A stretch of 64,000 bases of DNA from Gammaproteobacteria bacterium (GTDB lineage Bacteria > Pseudomonadota > Gammaproteobacteria > Enterobacterales > Psychrobiaceae): NCBI GenBank assembly GCA_013214945.1, contig JABSRT010000023.1:30550-94549 (forward strand), in the 5' to 3' direction. Below, in pieces: positions 31,289 to 40,910 of the stretch (its first letter is position 1; the number at the start of each line of letters is the position of its first letter). Both the position numbers and the translations under genes were made by a program. The notes below the pieces were generated by a model. That model saw only the letters and a list, made by a program, of their open reading frames with translations, had not been told where the DNA came from and searched no databases.

Positions 31289-31792
31289 ATGGTGACAGTC
31301 AATAATAATTCAGCTGTATTTAAAGAGGGATACCACAAGTTACTGCAACTATTACAGCAGCGTTGGCAACAACAACCTGATCAACACGATATTAATGATT
31401 TTGTTGCGCAGGGCATGGTTGCTTATCGTTATGCTAGTGATATTAGCGAACAACAACTCAATGAGATAGAGCAGCAATTACGTGATGATTTAACGGCATT
31501 TGTTGCTGCAAAGTCTCATCAGTCAGGGGCTAGTTCGCAATCTCCAGAACTGCTCGCGATGCAAGAAACGCTCTGGCAATGGCTGTGGCAAATCAGTGAT
31601 AACAGTCAGGTTGAATGGCAGGGAGTCGCCGACGATTTGCAGCATCATGGTATTTACCAAAGTGGCGAAATGGTCGGGCTAGGCCGATTAGAGTGTAAAA
31701 AGTGCCAGCATCAGTTATTTTATTATCACCCAGATATTCTGCCAACCTGTTCCGATTGCAATAACGATACCTTTATTCGCCAGCCATTGTAA
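31289..31792 (+). CDS. Zinc-ribbon protein, DUF1451/YbeL-like
   Basis: 167 aa. The N-terminal two-thirds are helical and glutamine-rich (HKLLQLLQQRWQQQ). The C-terminus is a treble-cys zinc ribbon, CKKCQHQL then CSDCNND, with HP before the second pair. Pattern and length match the YbeL/DUF1451 family, uncharacterised. ATG 31289 (MVTVNN) has AAGGGG upstream; the frame's earlier ATG at 31271 lacks one. Divergent from leuS. Confidence 0.86.
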   Translation: MVTVNNNSAVFKEGYHKLLQLLQQRWQQQPDQHDINDFVAQGMVAYRYASDISEQQLNEIEQQLRDDLTAFVAAKSHQSGASSQSPELLAMQETLWQWLWQISDNSQVEWQGVADDLQHHGIYQSGEMVGLGRLECKKCQHQLFYYHPDILPTCSDCNNDTFIRQPL

Positions 31793-31801
31793 TTGGCTGG
31801 C
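31779..31801. terminator. Hairpin overlapping the zinc-ribbon gene stop
   Basis: An 8-bp GC-rich stem (GCCAGCCA with TGGCTGGC) encloses a 7-nt loop that contains the TAA stop. It is a short convergent terminator with lnt; there is no marked T-tract. Confidence 0.5.
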
Positions 31802-31825
31802 TTAATACGCTAGTGCAGCGGCTTA

Positions 31826-33409
31826 TCATTTATCGATGGTGAGTCGCCGATAACCTATGCCCAGTAATAACAAGCTGCAAAGTGCGATGATTGGCCACTG
31901 GCCCCAGCGGTAAAAATAGGTTTGTCCGCTCACTAGCGGTACCTCGCTGCGTAAAATTCCTTGTTCGAATTGGGGTAATCGCGCAATGATGGTGCCGTGG
32001 GTATTAACAATTGCAGTGATCCCGTTGTTGGTAACGCGTACCACAGGGCGGCCCAATTCAATCGCGCGCATTTGGGCGATTTGCATGTGTTGATGCGGTC
32101 CAATCGAGCGACCAAACCAAGCATCATTTGAGACGGTTAAAATAAAATCAGTTTGTGGTGTCATATTGGCTCGAACCAATTCTGGGAAGGCAATTTCATA
32201 GCAAATAGCAGCCGCTATTTGGTAACCGAGTGCTTGCAGGTTTGGTTGGGCACTACTACCACGATGAAACGACGACATTGGTAGATTAAATAATGGTGCC
32301 AAAGGGCGCAGTAAAGCTTCAAATGGCACAAACTCACCGATTGGCAATAACTGCTGTTTATAGTATCTGTTACTGTGTTGCGGCTGATAATCACCGCTTG
32401 GCTGAACCTTTTTGTGAGCATTGCCTAAGGTCACTAACGAATTATAATATTGACTCGATTGCGACAGTGCTACGCCGTCTGGTGACTGGCGCGAAATTAA
32501 ACCAGTAATAATCGCACTGTCATTAAAGTTCGCCGTTTTATCCATTAAATGGAGATAATCACTGACCCAATCTTCAACGGCAGGCATCGCGGCTTCGGGC
32601 CATATAATAATATCGGCCGCAAAACTTTCTCGGGTTAAATCCATGTAACGGATAATAGTTGGCCACATTTGATCTTGTTGCCATTTGGCGCTTTGCTCAA
32701 TATTACCTTGAACCAAAGCTACGCTAATGCTGTCTTCACTTTGATCAATATTCGAGATCTGATTAAGGCCGGTTGCGATTAATAGCGTTACAACCAAACC
32801 GATAGTGACCGCTAAGTTACGCTTTATCACTAAGCTGGCTGTGAACGTTGCGACGAGGCAAATAAGCAGGGTTAAACCGATGGCGCCAATGGTTGCAGCA
32901 TTATTACTAAAGATCCCCTCAGTTTGGCTGTAACCTAGCCATAACCATGGGAACCCGGTTAGTACTGTGCCGCGGGCGACTTCAGATAACACCCACAAAC
33001 TCGAAAACAGAAAAGCATTACTAAGCGCATTGGTTGATTTTAGGCGGCAAAACAAATAGCAGGTCAGGGCGCTAAAAAAGGCTAAATACAGAGATAGCAG
33101 TAACATTAAGCCCAGTGATACGATTAAAGGCAGGCCACCAAAGCTATCGATTGAGACATGAACCCAGCGAAGACCAAAACTAAACAAACCACTGCCAAAA
33201 CTCAAACCTAGCCAAAAACACGACTTGGCTGACAGTTTGTCATTTAATGATAAGCTGGCATAAAATATTGCCAGAGATAGCGGGGCTAACCATTGGTAGT
33301 CGTATGGGGCAAAACTTAAGTGGGTTAAGGCGCCGCAAACAAAGGCGGTAACTAACAAGATAAAAAAACGCCCGGTTAGGGCGTTTTTAAGCAGTGATAA
33401 AGGGTTCAA
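31826..33409 (-). CDS. lnt: Apolipoprotein N-acyltransferase
   Basis: Inner-membrane enzyme adding the third acyl chain to lipoproteins. 527 aa: six or so N-terminal TM helices, a periplasmic nitrilase-like domain, and a last TM segment. The catalytic triad is visible: Glu in IIWPEAAMP, Lys near QQLLPIGEFVPFE, Cys in AAICYEIAFPE. The start appears to be TTG at 33409 with GGAAG about 10 nt before. Codons 8-16 form a terminator-like hairpin with a T7 run, an unusual feature. Order lnt-corC-ybeY-ybeZ-miaB is as in E. coli. Confidence 0.95.
   Translation of the reverse strand: MNPLSLLKNALTGRFFILLVTAFVCGALTHLSFAPYDYQWLAPLSLAIFYASLSLNDKLSAKSCFWLGLSFGSGLFSFGLRWVHVSIDSFGGLPLIVSLGLMLLLSLYLAFFSALTCYLFCRLKSTNALSNAFLFSSLWVLSEVARGTVLTGFPWLWLGYSQTEGIFSNNAATIGAIGLTLLICLVATFTASLVIKRNLAVTIGLVVTLLIATGLNQISNIDQSEDSISVALVQGNIEQSAKWQQDQMWPTIIRYMDLTRESFAADIIIWPEAAMPAVEDWVSDYLHLMDKTANFNDSAIITGLISRQSPDGVALSQSSQYYNSLVTLGNAHKKVQPSGDYQPQHSNRYYKQQLLPIGEFVPFEALLRPLAPLFNLPMSSFHRGSSAQPNLQALGYQIAAAICYEIAFPELVRANMTPQTDFILTVSNDAWFGRSIGPHQHMQIAQMRAIELGRPVVRVTNNGITAIVNTHGTIIARLPQFEQGILRSEVPLVSGQTYFYRWGQWPIIALCSLLLLGIGYRRLTIDK
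33362..33390 (-). terminator. Terminator-like hairpin inside the 5' end of lnt
   Basis: Minus-strand RNA forms AAAAACGCCC/GGGCGTTTTT with a 5-nt loop and a T7 tract. It ends within codon 16 of lnt as annotated. It has the form of an intrinsic terminator after corC, yet it lies in lnt coding sequence. Confidence 0.65.
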
Positions 33410-33501
33410 CGTCGGATTACTTCCCTTGTGATAAATTTCGCGTTACCAGCTGGCTTAGTCTGTTACAGCTGCCGCGGCACTTAAATCTATGGTCGCGGCG
33501 C

Positions 33502-34362
33502 TTAAACCTGTGGCTGCGGTACTTTTACTTGCAATTGTACCAAGCGGCGCGAGTCAGCGTTAATGACTTTAAATTGATAGCCCTCAATGCAGGTTTCTTC
33601 GCCACGTTTTGGTAAATGACCAAACGCGGTTGTGACTAACCCACCGACGGTATCAATGTCATTGGCTGAGAATTTTGTTTCAAAGTATTGATTGAAGTCT
33701 TCCAGTGAAGTCAGGGCCTGAATTGAATATAGCTTGCTGCTGACTTTACGGATCTCTTGTGGCACGTCGTCTTCTTGCGCGAATTCATCTTCAATCTCGC
33801 CGACAATTTCTTCAAGGATATCTTCGATGGTGATAAGTCCTGAAACGCCGCCGTATTCATCAACGACCACGGCCATATGATACCGTTCTTCACGAAACTC
33901 GCGTAATAACACATCCACCTTTTTACTTTCGGGAATGATCACACAAGGTCTAACGATGTCACTTAATGGCTGATCTTGACAGTCGGGATTGAAAGCATAT
34001 TGAACTAAATCTTTAGCCAATAAAATCCCTTCGACGTTATCTTTATCTTCATTGATCACCGGAAAGCGCGAGTGCGCCGATTCGGTAATAATTTTAATGG
34101 ATTGCTTGATCGTTTGGTTTTTTTCTAATACCACCATTTTCGAGCGGGAGATCATTATATCCCTAACTCGCTTGGTTGAGACATTTAACACTCCGTGGAT
34201 CATGTCTTTGGTATATTGATCGATTAGATCACGTCCTTCAGCGTCTTCTATAAATTCAACCAATTCAGCTTGGGTTTGCGGTTCGGCTTGAAATATTTGG
34301 GTTAGCCGTTCAAACCAAGATTTATTAGTTGACTGACTACTTGGAGGTTTATCTTCGCTCAT
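33502..34362 (-). CDS. corC: CorC/HlyC-family CBS-domain protein (YbeX)
   Basis: 286 aa, cytoplasmic form lacking the CNNM membrane domain. Two CBS domains (about residues 65-190, with VSTKRVRDIMISRSKM and the VVVDEYGGVSGLITIEDILEEIVGE-type second repeat) precede the C-terminal CorC_HlyC domain (DDVPQEIRKV onward, TVGGLVTTAFGHLP). Linked to Mg/Co efflux and, more recently, to ribosome/RNA metabolism together with YbeY and YbeZ. It ends about 90 bp before lnt and starts 29 bp after ybeY. Confidence 0.94.
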   Translation of the reverse strand: MSEDKPPSSQSTNKSWFERLTQIFQAEPQTQAELVEFIEDAEGRDLIDQYTKDMIHGVLNVSTKRVRDIMISRSKMVVLEKNQTIKQSIKIITESAHSRFPVINEDKDNVEGILLAKDLVQYAFNPDCQDQPLSDIVRPCVIIPESKKVDVLLREFREERYHMAVVVDEYGGVSGLITIEDILEEIVGEIEDEFAQEDDVPQEIRKVSSKLYSIQALTSLEDFNQYFETKFSANDIDTVGGLVTTAFGHLPKRGEETCIEGYQFKVINADSRRLVQLQVKVPQPQV

Positions 34363-34391
34363 TTTTAAATCGTATTCCTAGTGGGGTAAAT

Positions 34392-34850
34392 TTATACTAG
34401 ATCGTCTCGGTAAGGATCGTCAATGGCTAAGTTAGCCAAAATTTCCTTTTCCAAAGATTCCATCTCAATAGCTTGATCATCATCAATATGATCATAGCCT
34501 AGCAAATGCAAGGTACCGTGTACAACCATATGTGCCCAGTGGTTTAACAGTGGTTTTTCTTGCTCGATCGCTTCTTTTTCAATGATTTGTTTGCAAATAA
34601 TTAAATCGCCTAATAAATCAAGTTCCAGCATTGGTGGCGCTTCAAACTCAAAAGATAAGACATTTGTAGGGCGGTCTTTACCGCGATACTGATGATTTAG
34701 CTCTTGGCTTTCGCTCGGTTCAACTAATCGAATCGTGACTTCTGCGTCGGGTTTTACTGTGCTCAATACGGCTTGCAGCCAAAGTTCGAAATCTTGTTGG
34801 CTGGGTAAGCTTTGCTCGTCGCAGGCTATTTGTAAATCAAGAGTTATCAT
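34392..34850 (-). CDS. ybeY: Endoribonuclease YbeY
   Basis: Zinc-dependent RNase involved in 16S rRNA 3' maturation and ribosome quality control. 152 aa from ATG 34850 (MITLDLQIA); a second in-frame ATG at 34862 is possible. The metal site [14 protein letters not shown] is at about residues 110-123, and [13 protein letters not shown] is the conserved N-terminal motif. Either start falls inside the end of the ybeZ coding region, so the genes overlap and are likely translationally coupled. Confidence 0.94.
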   Translation of the reverse strand: MITLDLQIACDEQSLPSQQDFELWLQAVLSTVKPDAEVTIRLVEPSESQELNHQYRGKDRPTNVLSFEFEAPPMLELDLLGDLIICKQIIEKEAIEQEKPLLNHWAHMVVHGTLHLLGYDHIDDDQAIEMESLEKEILANLAIDDPYRDDLV

Positions 34851-35907
34851 GGGGTTCTTCATTGGTTGTCACTGATGAAATATTTGACATCAGTTGTTGC
34901 GCTTTTTCACGGTTGATTTTCTCATCGTAACGCTCGTAAGCTCGCACGACTTGTGCCACTACTGGGTGGCGCACAATATCACTGGCTTGGAAAAAATTAA
35001 AGCTAATTGCATCAATATCGGCTAAGACTTCAATGCTATGGCGCAGGCCATTTCTGACATGACGTGGCAAGTCTACTTGGGTTATATCACCGGTGATAAT
35101 CGCTTTAGAGTTAAAGCCAACCCGGGTCAAAAACATTTTCATTTGCTCGACCGTGGTATTTTGGGCTTCATCTAAAATAATAAAAGCGTCGTTGAGGGTG
35201 CGTCCACGCATGTAAGCGAGTGGGGCAACTTCAATAACACTCTTCTCGATCAGTTTTTCAACTTTTTCAAAACCAAGCATTTCAAATAATGCATCGTAAA
35301 GTGGTCGTAGATAGGGATCAATTTTTTGATTTAAATCGCCGGGTAAAAAACCTAACTTTTCGCCTGCTTCAACGGCAGGGCGGGTTAATATGATACGGCG
35401 TACTTCTTGACGCTCCAGCGCATCAACCGCACAAGCGACCGCTAAGTATGTTTTACCGGTACCCGCTGGGCCAACCCCAAAACAGATGTCGTGGCTAATG
35501 ATATTAGCGACATAGTTTTGTTGATTGGGGTTACGCGGTTTAATCAAACCTTTGCGGGTTTTGATATAAACTTCTTTACCGCGTTCACCGCCGAGTGTTT
35601 TAGCCAAGTCTTGCGCAAGGATGCTCGATTGCGCGATGGCCAAGTGAACCATTGCTGGCTCAATGTCGTTTACATTGCCTTTGACCGGCTGCGTTTCAAT
35701 ATAAAGCTCACGCAGCATGTCGATCACGATTTTAGCTAGATGTGGTTTAGCCACAACATTAAAACAGTTACCACGGTAACTTATTTCAACGCCCATCCGG
35801 CGTTCAATATGTTTTAAATTGTCATCAAACGGGCCGCATAGGTTAGCTAGCCTTGCTTGAGTCGCTGGTTCTAAATAGCAATTGAGCGTAATCAATTTGT
35901 TGGTCAA
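34837..35907 (-). CDS. ybeZ: PhoH-like ATPase YbeZ
   Basis: 356-aa cytoplasmic ATPase of the PhoH family with a small N-terminal RNA-binding-like region ([15 protein letters not shown]). Walker A is [13 protein letters not shown] near 143-155, Walker B is [12 protein letters not shown], and [18 protein letters not shown] is the family motif. It partners functionally with YbeY in bacteria studied. Located between miaB (upstream) and ybeY as in E. coli. Confidence 0.95.
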   Translation of the reverse strand: MTNKLITLNCYLEPATQARLANLCGPFDDNLKHIERRMGVEISYRGNCFNVVAKPHLAKIVIDMLRELYIETQPVKGNVNDIEPAMVHLAIAQSSILAQDLAKTLGGERGKEVYIKTRKGLIKPRNPNQQNYVANIISHDICFGVGPAGTGKTYLAVACAVDALERQEVRRIILTRPAVEAGEKLGFLPGDLNQKIDPYLRPLYDALFEMLGFEKVEKLIEKSVIEVAPLAYMRGRTLNDAFIILDEAQNTTVEQMKMFLTRVGFNSKAIITGDITQVDLPRHVRNGLRHSIEVLADIDAISFNFFQASDIVRHPVVAQVVRAYERYDEKINREKAQQLMSNISSVTTNEEPHDNS

Positions 35908-35952
35908 AGTATTATCCTAATCAGAGATAACTTGCAGCTTAACTATCGTTTG

Positions 35953-37377
35953 TTACGGGGTAAATGTACCAACGCCAATTTCATCGATGGTATCTTGGCG
36001 GCTGGCTAAAATTGATTGCGGTGATGTTTCAATTCGCAGGTCCATTTCATTTTCGCCGCGGATAAACTTACCACGTAACGAGTTGGCAAAGACGTCAACA
36101 ATTTCAACATCGGCAAAACCACCAATCAAGCTATGAGGTCCTTCAAAGTTAACCACACGGTTGTTTTCGGTCCGGCCTCGTAGCTCCATTGGGTTTTTCT
36201 TAGATGGCCCTTCGACCAAAATGCGCTGTACAGTGCCTAACATAACACGAGCATGTTGCAATGCTTGCACGTTAATCTGCTGTTGCAGTTCGTATAAACG
36301 TGATTTTTTAGTGTCCATGGTAACATCATCAGGCAAATCTGCCGCAGGTGTGCCAGGACGCGCGCTGTAGATAAAGCTAAAGCTCATGTCAAAATTGATA
36401 TCTCTGATCAATTGCATAGTTTGCTCAAAATCTTCATCACTTTCACCGGGGAAGCCGATGATAAAATCAGAGCTCATGGCGATGTTCGGGCGTACTTTAC
36501 GTAATCGCTTAATCGTTGATTTAAACTCAATGACCATGTGGTTACGTTTCATTAGATTTAAGATCCGGTCGGCACCTGACTGAACCGGTAAATGCAGGTG
36601 ATCAACTAATTCTGGCACGTCGGCATAAACGTCGATTAATTCTTGGGTAAATTCGACCGGGTGGCTGGTGGTGTAACGAATGCGGTCAATGCCATCAATG
36701 GCTGCGATTAAGCGAATTAAAGTCGCAAAATCACAGATATCGTCTTCATGGGTCGCGCCGCGATAGGCGTTAACGTTTTGACCCAGCAAATTAACTTCAC
36801 GTACGCCTTGTTCGGCTAATTGAGCTATTTCAAATAATACATCATCAAGTGGTCGTGATACTTCTTCGCCGCGGGTATATGGAACCACACAGAAGCTACA
36901 ATATTTACTACAACCTTCCATCACCGAGACAAAGGCGGTTACGCCATCAGCTTTTGGCGCTGGTAAGTTATCAAATTTTTCAATTTCAGGAAAACTAACG
37001 TCAACAACGGCTTCTTTGCCAGCTTTAAGTTGTTTAATCATTTCTGGCAGGCGATGCAGGGTTTGTGGGCCAAAGACTAAATCAACAAAGGGCGCACGCT
37101 TGCGAATAGCTGCGCCTTCTTGTGAGGCAACACAACCGCCGACACCGATAATAGTACCAGGCTTGAGATCTTTTAAGTTTTTCCAGCGGCCAAGTTGGTG
37201 AAATACTTTTTCCTGGGCTTTTTCACGAATAGAACACGTATTAAGCAGTAATACATCTGCATCGGTTGGTTCTTCGGTTAATTCATATCCCATGGTGCCT
37301 AGCAAGTCGCCAATTTTAGATGAATCGTATTCATTCATCTGACAACCCCAGGTTTTTATAAGTAGTTTCTTAGCCAT
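35953..37377 (-). CDS. miaB: tRNA-2-methylthio-N6-dimethylallyladenosine synthase
   Basis: Radical-SAM methylthiotransferase modifying i6A37 to ms2i6A37 of tRNAs reading UNN codons. 474 aa from ATG 37377, which has GAGAG. The N-terminal MTTase domain ([12 protein letters not shown]) has three Cys for the auxiliary cluster, radical-[11 protein letters not shown] is near residues 157-164, and the C-terminal TRAM domain includes [24 protein letters not shown]. The open frame runs 12 codons further upstream without support. First gene of the miaB-ybeZ-ybeY-corC-lnt run. Confidence 0.96.
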   Translation of the reverse strand: MAKKLLIKTWGCQMNEYDSSKIGDLLGTMGYELTEEPTDADVLLLNTCSIREKAQEKVFHQLGRWKNLKDLKPGTIIGVGGCVASQEGAAIRKRAPFVDLVFGPQTLHRLPEMIKQLKAGKEAVVDVSFPEIEKFDNLPAPKADGVTAFVSVMEGCSKYCSFCVVPYTRGEEVSRPLDDVLFEIAQLAEQGVREVNLLGQNVNAYRGATHEDDICDFATLIRLIAAIDGIDRIRYTTSHPVEFTQELIDVYADVPELVDHLHLPVQSGADRILNLMKRNHMVIEFKSTIKRLRKVRPNIAMSSDFIIGFPGESDEDFEQTMQLIRDINFDMSFSFIYSARPGTPAADLPDDVTMDTKKSRLYELQQQINVQALQHARVMLGTVQRILVEGPSKKNPMELRGRTENNRVVNFEGPHSLIGGFADVEIVDVFANSLRGKFIRGENEMDLRIETSPQSILASRQDTIDEIGVGTFTP

Positions 37378-37732
37378 TGTTCTCTCAATTACCGCTGATA
37401 AAAATAGCGGCACATTTTACCCGTCTGAGACGCAGCTTGCTAGTATTAAATTGCGATTTAATTCACCAATGTGGGCTAAATATATCTAATGCCTTGCTTA
37501 AGCGTCAGATTATGGCACTTGGGCTAATTTACAATTAAAGGTTAGGACTTAAAAACCAGCCAAGGTTGGCTTATTTTATCAAAATACGACGAGTGGGATT
37601 TAATCGTAAATAAGAGACAAGCCAAAATCAAATTATAAGGGTGAAATAGGATAAATATTATGCCAATCCCGATATTTTCTGCTATTAATTTATACAGGAG
37701 TAAACTTTTGATAACGGACAGAGCGCATAAAT
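37378..37732. other. Intergenic region between miaB and nucleotide-sugar dehydrogenase
   Basis: 355 bp, AT-rich, between divergent genes. It contains a small nested hairpin (AGCCAAGGTTGGCT near 37562) and a solitary AGGAG at 37696-37700 that is 32 nt before the annotated ATG of the next gene. I see no other coding frame or clear operator. Confidence 0.5.
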
Positions 37733-39013
37733 ATGGAAAAGGATATCTTAGCAACCAAGGTTGCAATAATAGGGTTAGGTTATGTCGGATTACCACTTGC
37801 CGTCGCATTTAGTCATCATTTTCACACCATCGGCTTTGATATTAACCAGCAACGAATCGACGACCTTCGAACAGGTAGTGATGAAACGATGGAAGTTAGT
37901 GAGCAAGAGTTGTTCGATGCGAGTGGGTTAATCTTTAGCAGCAACACTAAAGACTTATCCGAAGCCAATGTCTATATCGTGACGGTGCCAACACCAATCA
38001 CTTCGTCGAACCAACCAGACCTAACCCCCTTAATAAAAGCCAGTGAAACTATTGCCAAATCATTGTCGATAGGCGATGTGGTCATTTATGAGTCGACTGT
38101 CTACCCTGGTGCCACGGAGGAGGTCTGTATTCCGGTATTGGAGCGTTATTCTAACCTAACCTTTAATCGCGACTTTTTTGCCGGCTATAGCCCCGAACGG
38201 ATTAATCCGGGGGATAAAGAGCATCGGGTGTGTGACATTTTAAAAGTGACATCGGGTTCAACACCGGACATCGCTGATTTCGTCGATAATCTTTATAGCA
38301 CAGTCATTACCGCTGGCACCCATAAAGCCAGTTCAATCAAAGTGGCTGAAGCGGCTAAGGTAATTGAAAATACCCAACGCGATTTAAACATTGCTTTAGT
38401 TAATGAATTAGCCATTATTTTTAATAAGCTAGATATCGATACGGAAGAAGTTTTAAAAGCGGCTGGCACCAAGTGGAACTTTTTGCCTTTTAGGCCTGGG
38501 CTGGTCGGGGGGCATTGTATTGGCGTTGACCCTTATTACCTAACGCACAAGGCTCAGTCAATTGGTTATTTACCCGAAGTGATACTCGCTGGGCGACGGA
38601 TCAATGACAATATGGGTAAGTATGTGGTCACGCGGTTAATTAAAGCGATGATCCGTAAAAAATTACAAGTGGTTGATGCTAAAATTTTAATTTTAGGACT
38701 TACCTTTAAAGAGAACTGTCCTGATTTACGTAATACTAAGGTGGTTGATATTACCAAGGCGTTGGCGGAATACGATGTGATGGTAGATGTTTATGACCCT
38801 TGTGCCTGTGCCGAGCAAGCGCTGGAAGAATACGACATTGTGTTAACTCAAGTGCCTAAAGTAGATACGTACGACGCGGTCATTTTAGCGGTTTCACATC
38901 AGAAATTTATTGAGTTAGGCGTTGAAGAAATTCGTAGTTACCTTAAGCCTGATGGCATTTTATATGATCTTAAATATGCCTTGGCACCTGAAGATGTCGA
39001 CCTTAGGCTCTGA
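37733..39013 (+). CDS. UDP-N-acetylglucosamine/galactosamine 6-dehydrogenase (TviB/WbpA-like)
   Basis: NAD-dependent nucleotide-sugar dehydrogenase, 426 aa, cytoplasmic. The N-terminal NAD site [10 protein letters not shown] is at about 14-23, VTVPTP is near 85, the catalytic Cys is in [12 protein letters not shown] near 262-273, and the C-terminal domain carries [17 protein letters not shown]. The sequence type ([25 protein letters not shown]) resembles TviB/WbpA, which make UDP-HexNAcA for capsule or O-antigen. No epimerase, glycosyltransferase or transporter gene is nearby, so it is an orphan here. The start lacks a good ribosome site; an in-frame TGA at 37709 excludes a longer N-terminus. 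Confidence 0.93.
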   Translation: MEKDILATKVAIIGLGYVGLPLAVAFSHHFHTIGFDINQQRIDDLRTGSDETMEVSEQELFDASGLIFSSNTKDLSEANVYIVTVPTPITSSNQPDLTPLIKASETIAKSLSIGDVVIYESTVYPGATEEVCIPVLERYSNLTFNRDFFAGYSPERINPGDKEHRVCDILKVTSGSTPDIADFVDNLYSTVITAGTHKASSIKVAEAAKVIENTQRDLNIALVNELAIIFNKLDIDTEEVLKAAGTKWNFLPFRPGLVGGHCIGVDPYYLTHKAQSIGYLPEVILAGRRINDNMGKYVVTRLIKAMIRKKLQVVDAKILILGLTFKENCPDLRNTKVVDITKALAEYDVMVDVYDPCACAEQALEEYDIVLTQVPKVDTYDAVILAVSHQKFIELGVEEIRSYLKPDGILYDLKYALAPEDVDLRL

Positions 39014-39036
39014 TAACTATCAGGACAAAAAAGGAC

Positions 39037-39068
39037 TAAAAAAAGCCAGCTAACTAGCTGGCTTTTTT
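39037..39068. terminator. Bidirectional terminator between dehydrogenase and chemoreceptor genes
   Basis: A GCCAGCT/AGCTGGC stem with 4-nt loop, extended by A-tract/T-tract pairing (AAAAAA before, TTTTTT after). Canonical on both strands. Confidence 0.93.
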
Positions 39069-39085
39069 GTGTTTAAGCTTAGGAG

Positions 39086-40642
39086 TTAAGTAGCTAATGA
39101 TTGCATTATTTGACGAACCGACTTGGATAGTTCATCCGATGAATGCGCGGTCTTTTGAGATAAAGTTTCAGTCGCTTTAATCTCATCACCTATGGAAGTA
39201 AACATTTCTTGAACGTTGTTACTCACTACCCGTTGCTCTTCAGCCGTAGCAGAGTTTTGGGTGTTCATTTTGTTGATTGATTCAATTGCTTGGCTTATTT
39301 TACTGATGCTGACACCTGATTTGTTCACGTTATCAACACAGCTAGTGACTTGAGTCATTGATTTTTGAGTGACATTTTCAGCTTCAATTGATTCGGCTTG
39401 GAGCTTGTCAATGGTCGCTTTTATTTGCTCCGTTGACTCTTGAGTTTTAGTGGCCAATGAGCGGACTTCATCGGCTACCACCGCAAAACCACGACCTTGC
39501 TCTCCAGCACGAGCTGCTTCAATCGCAGCGTTTAACGCCAGCAGGTTGGTTTGTTCGGCGATACCGGTAATGACCTCTAAAATACTGCCAATTTCATTGG
39601 AGGCTTGACGAAGGCTCGATAAGCGGGAAACCACGTTCTCTAAGCCATTGGCTAATAAATTAATATCGGAAATGGTATCCTCGATTAAAGACTGAGATTG
39701 CACTGTTTCTTTACTAACGAGTGATGTTTCATCAGCGGTTAATTGAACATTTTCGGCGACTTCAGAGACGCTGGCAATCATTTGCTCAAATGCGCTTTGC
39801 ATCCCGGTTATTTCACGGCCTTGGTTGGCTAACGAATCATTGGTTTGCACCGCGACTTCCGCCGCATCTATACTTAAGCTGGTTAAATCTTTTGAAGAGT
39901 GTCTAACCCGTTCTAAAATCGTTCGAGTTTGACCTTGGCTCATTTTTAAATGGGTTTTAAGTTGACCAATACCGCTAGTATCATCAGCATAAAGTTCATT
40001 GAGGGTCTTTGAATTGATATATTGAGTTGATTGTTTTACTAATTGGCGATAATTTGACAGTAAGCTTCGTGCGACTAGTGCCATAACAGCTCCTGAGGCT
40101 AAGGTAAGCCCAAGCGCGACAGTGCTGCTCAAATTTAAGCTGAAATTAGCCACCGCAGGTATGGCACCGGCTAACAAGGCAAGCGCAGGCATCGAAGTGC
40201 TTATGTCAATATCTTTAATGTTGACCCGAGATTTTCCTTTATTAAGCCGAGCATATAATTTTTGAGCTAATGCAACTTCATCTCTGCTCGGTTTGGTGCG
40301 TACTGATTGATAACCTATTACTTGGCCATTTTCTTTGATTGCCGTTACAAAGGCGTTAACCCAATAATGGTCACCATTTTTACGGCGGTTTTTCACCAAG
40401 ATCATATAAGGCTGGTCAGTTTTCAGGTGGTGCCACATTTCTGCGAAAACGGCAGAAGGTACATCAGGATGGCGAACTAAGTTATGATCTGCACCATCAA
40501 GCTCGGCGCGAGTAAAACCTGAGTAGTCAAGAAAATCCTTGTTATAAAGGGTGATTTTACCCTGCAAATCGGTTGTTGAAATAAGCAGCGCATCATCGGT
40601 TAGCATATGCTCATTATTAGTGATCGGTAAATTAGTTCTCAT
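39086..40642 (-). CDS. Aer-like methyl-accepting chemotaxis protein with PAS domain
   Basis: 518 aa. N-terminal PAS domain (about 10-115; [15 protein letters not shown] and [12 protein letters not shown] are typical of Aer-type FAD/redox PAS), two closely spaced hydrophobic segments (about 150-200) without a periplasmic domain, a linker, then a signalling domain with the universal hairpin tip [35 protein letters not shown]. It probably senses energy/redox state and directs swimming. AAGGATGA spaces better to ATG 40642 than to 40648. An unusual palindrome lies about 90 bp upstream. Confidence 0.94.
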   Translation of the reverse strand: MRTNLPITNNEHMLTDDALLISTTDLQGKITLYNKDFLDYSGFTRAELDGADHNLVRHPDVPSAVFAEMWHHLKTDQPYMILVKNRRKNGDHYWVNAFVTAIKENGQVIGYQSVRTKPSRDEVALAQKLYARLNKGKSRVNIKDIDISTSMPALALLAGAIPAVANFSLNLSSTVALGLTLASGAVMALVARSLLSNYRQLVKQSTQYINSKTLNELYADDTSGIGQLKTHLKMSQGQTRTILERVRHSSKDLTSLSIDAAEVAVQTNDSLANQGREITGMQSAFEQMIASVSEVAENVQLTADETSLVSKETVQSQSLIEDTISDINLLANGLENVVSRLSSLRQASNEIGSILEVITGIAEQTNLLALNAAIEAARAGEQGRGFAVVADEVRSLATKTQESTEQIKATIDKLQAESIEAENVTQKSMTQVTSCVDNVNKSGVSISKISQAIESINKMNTQNSATAEEQRVVSNNVQEMFTSIGDEIKATETLSQKTAHSSDELSKSVRQIMQSLAT

Positions 40643-40730
40643 GCTCATCCTTGATGTTTTTTAACCGCCAAAAAATATCGATATAAGACTTTATAAATAA
40701 GACTCTTTATAACCGATACTTTCGATAATA

Positions 40731-40770
40731 CTGTGATAACTCATTATCACAGTTAGCTCATTTGTGATAA
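40731..40770. promoter_or_regulatory. 22-bp palindrome with extra half-site upstream of the Aer gene
   Basis: CTGTGATAA-CTCA-TTATCACAG (40731-40752) is a perfect inverted repeat. A third TGTGATAA copy is at 40763-40770, 31 bp from the first. The half-site spacing (10 bp between TGTGA and TCACA) is wrong for CRP. It lies between the chemoreceptor and yoaA start regions and looks like an operator for an unidentified dimeric regulator. Confidence 0.55.
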
Positions 40771-40910
40771 ACCCAACATCGCACTAAATACGCGAGTGTT
40801 CAAGGCTATTTAATAATTAAATGGTCGCATCGTTAGCGTATAAATGTGATTTAGCTTAATATATCGCTCTCTTGTCCTTTATCTAGCATCGTCATCTAAT
40901 CAGTAGCCAT

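Noticed and set aside
40731..40752. CRP binding site
   Set aside because: TGTGA and TCACA are 10 bp apart rather than 6, so the geometry is wrong for CRP.
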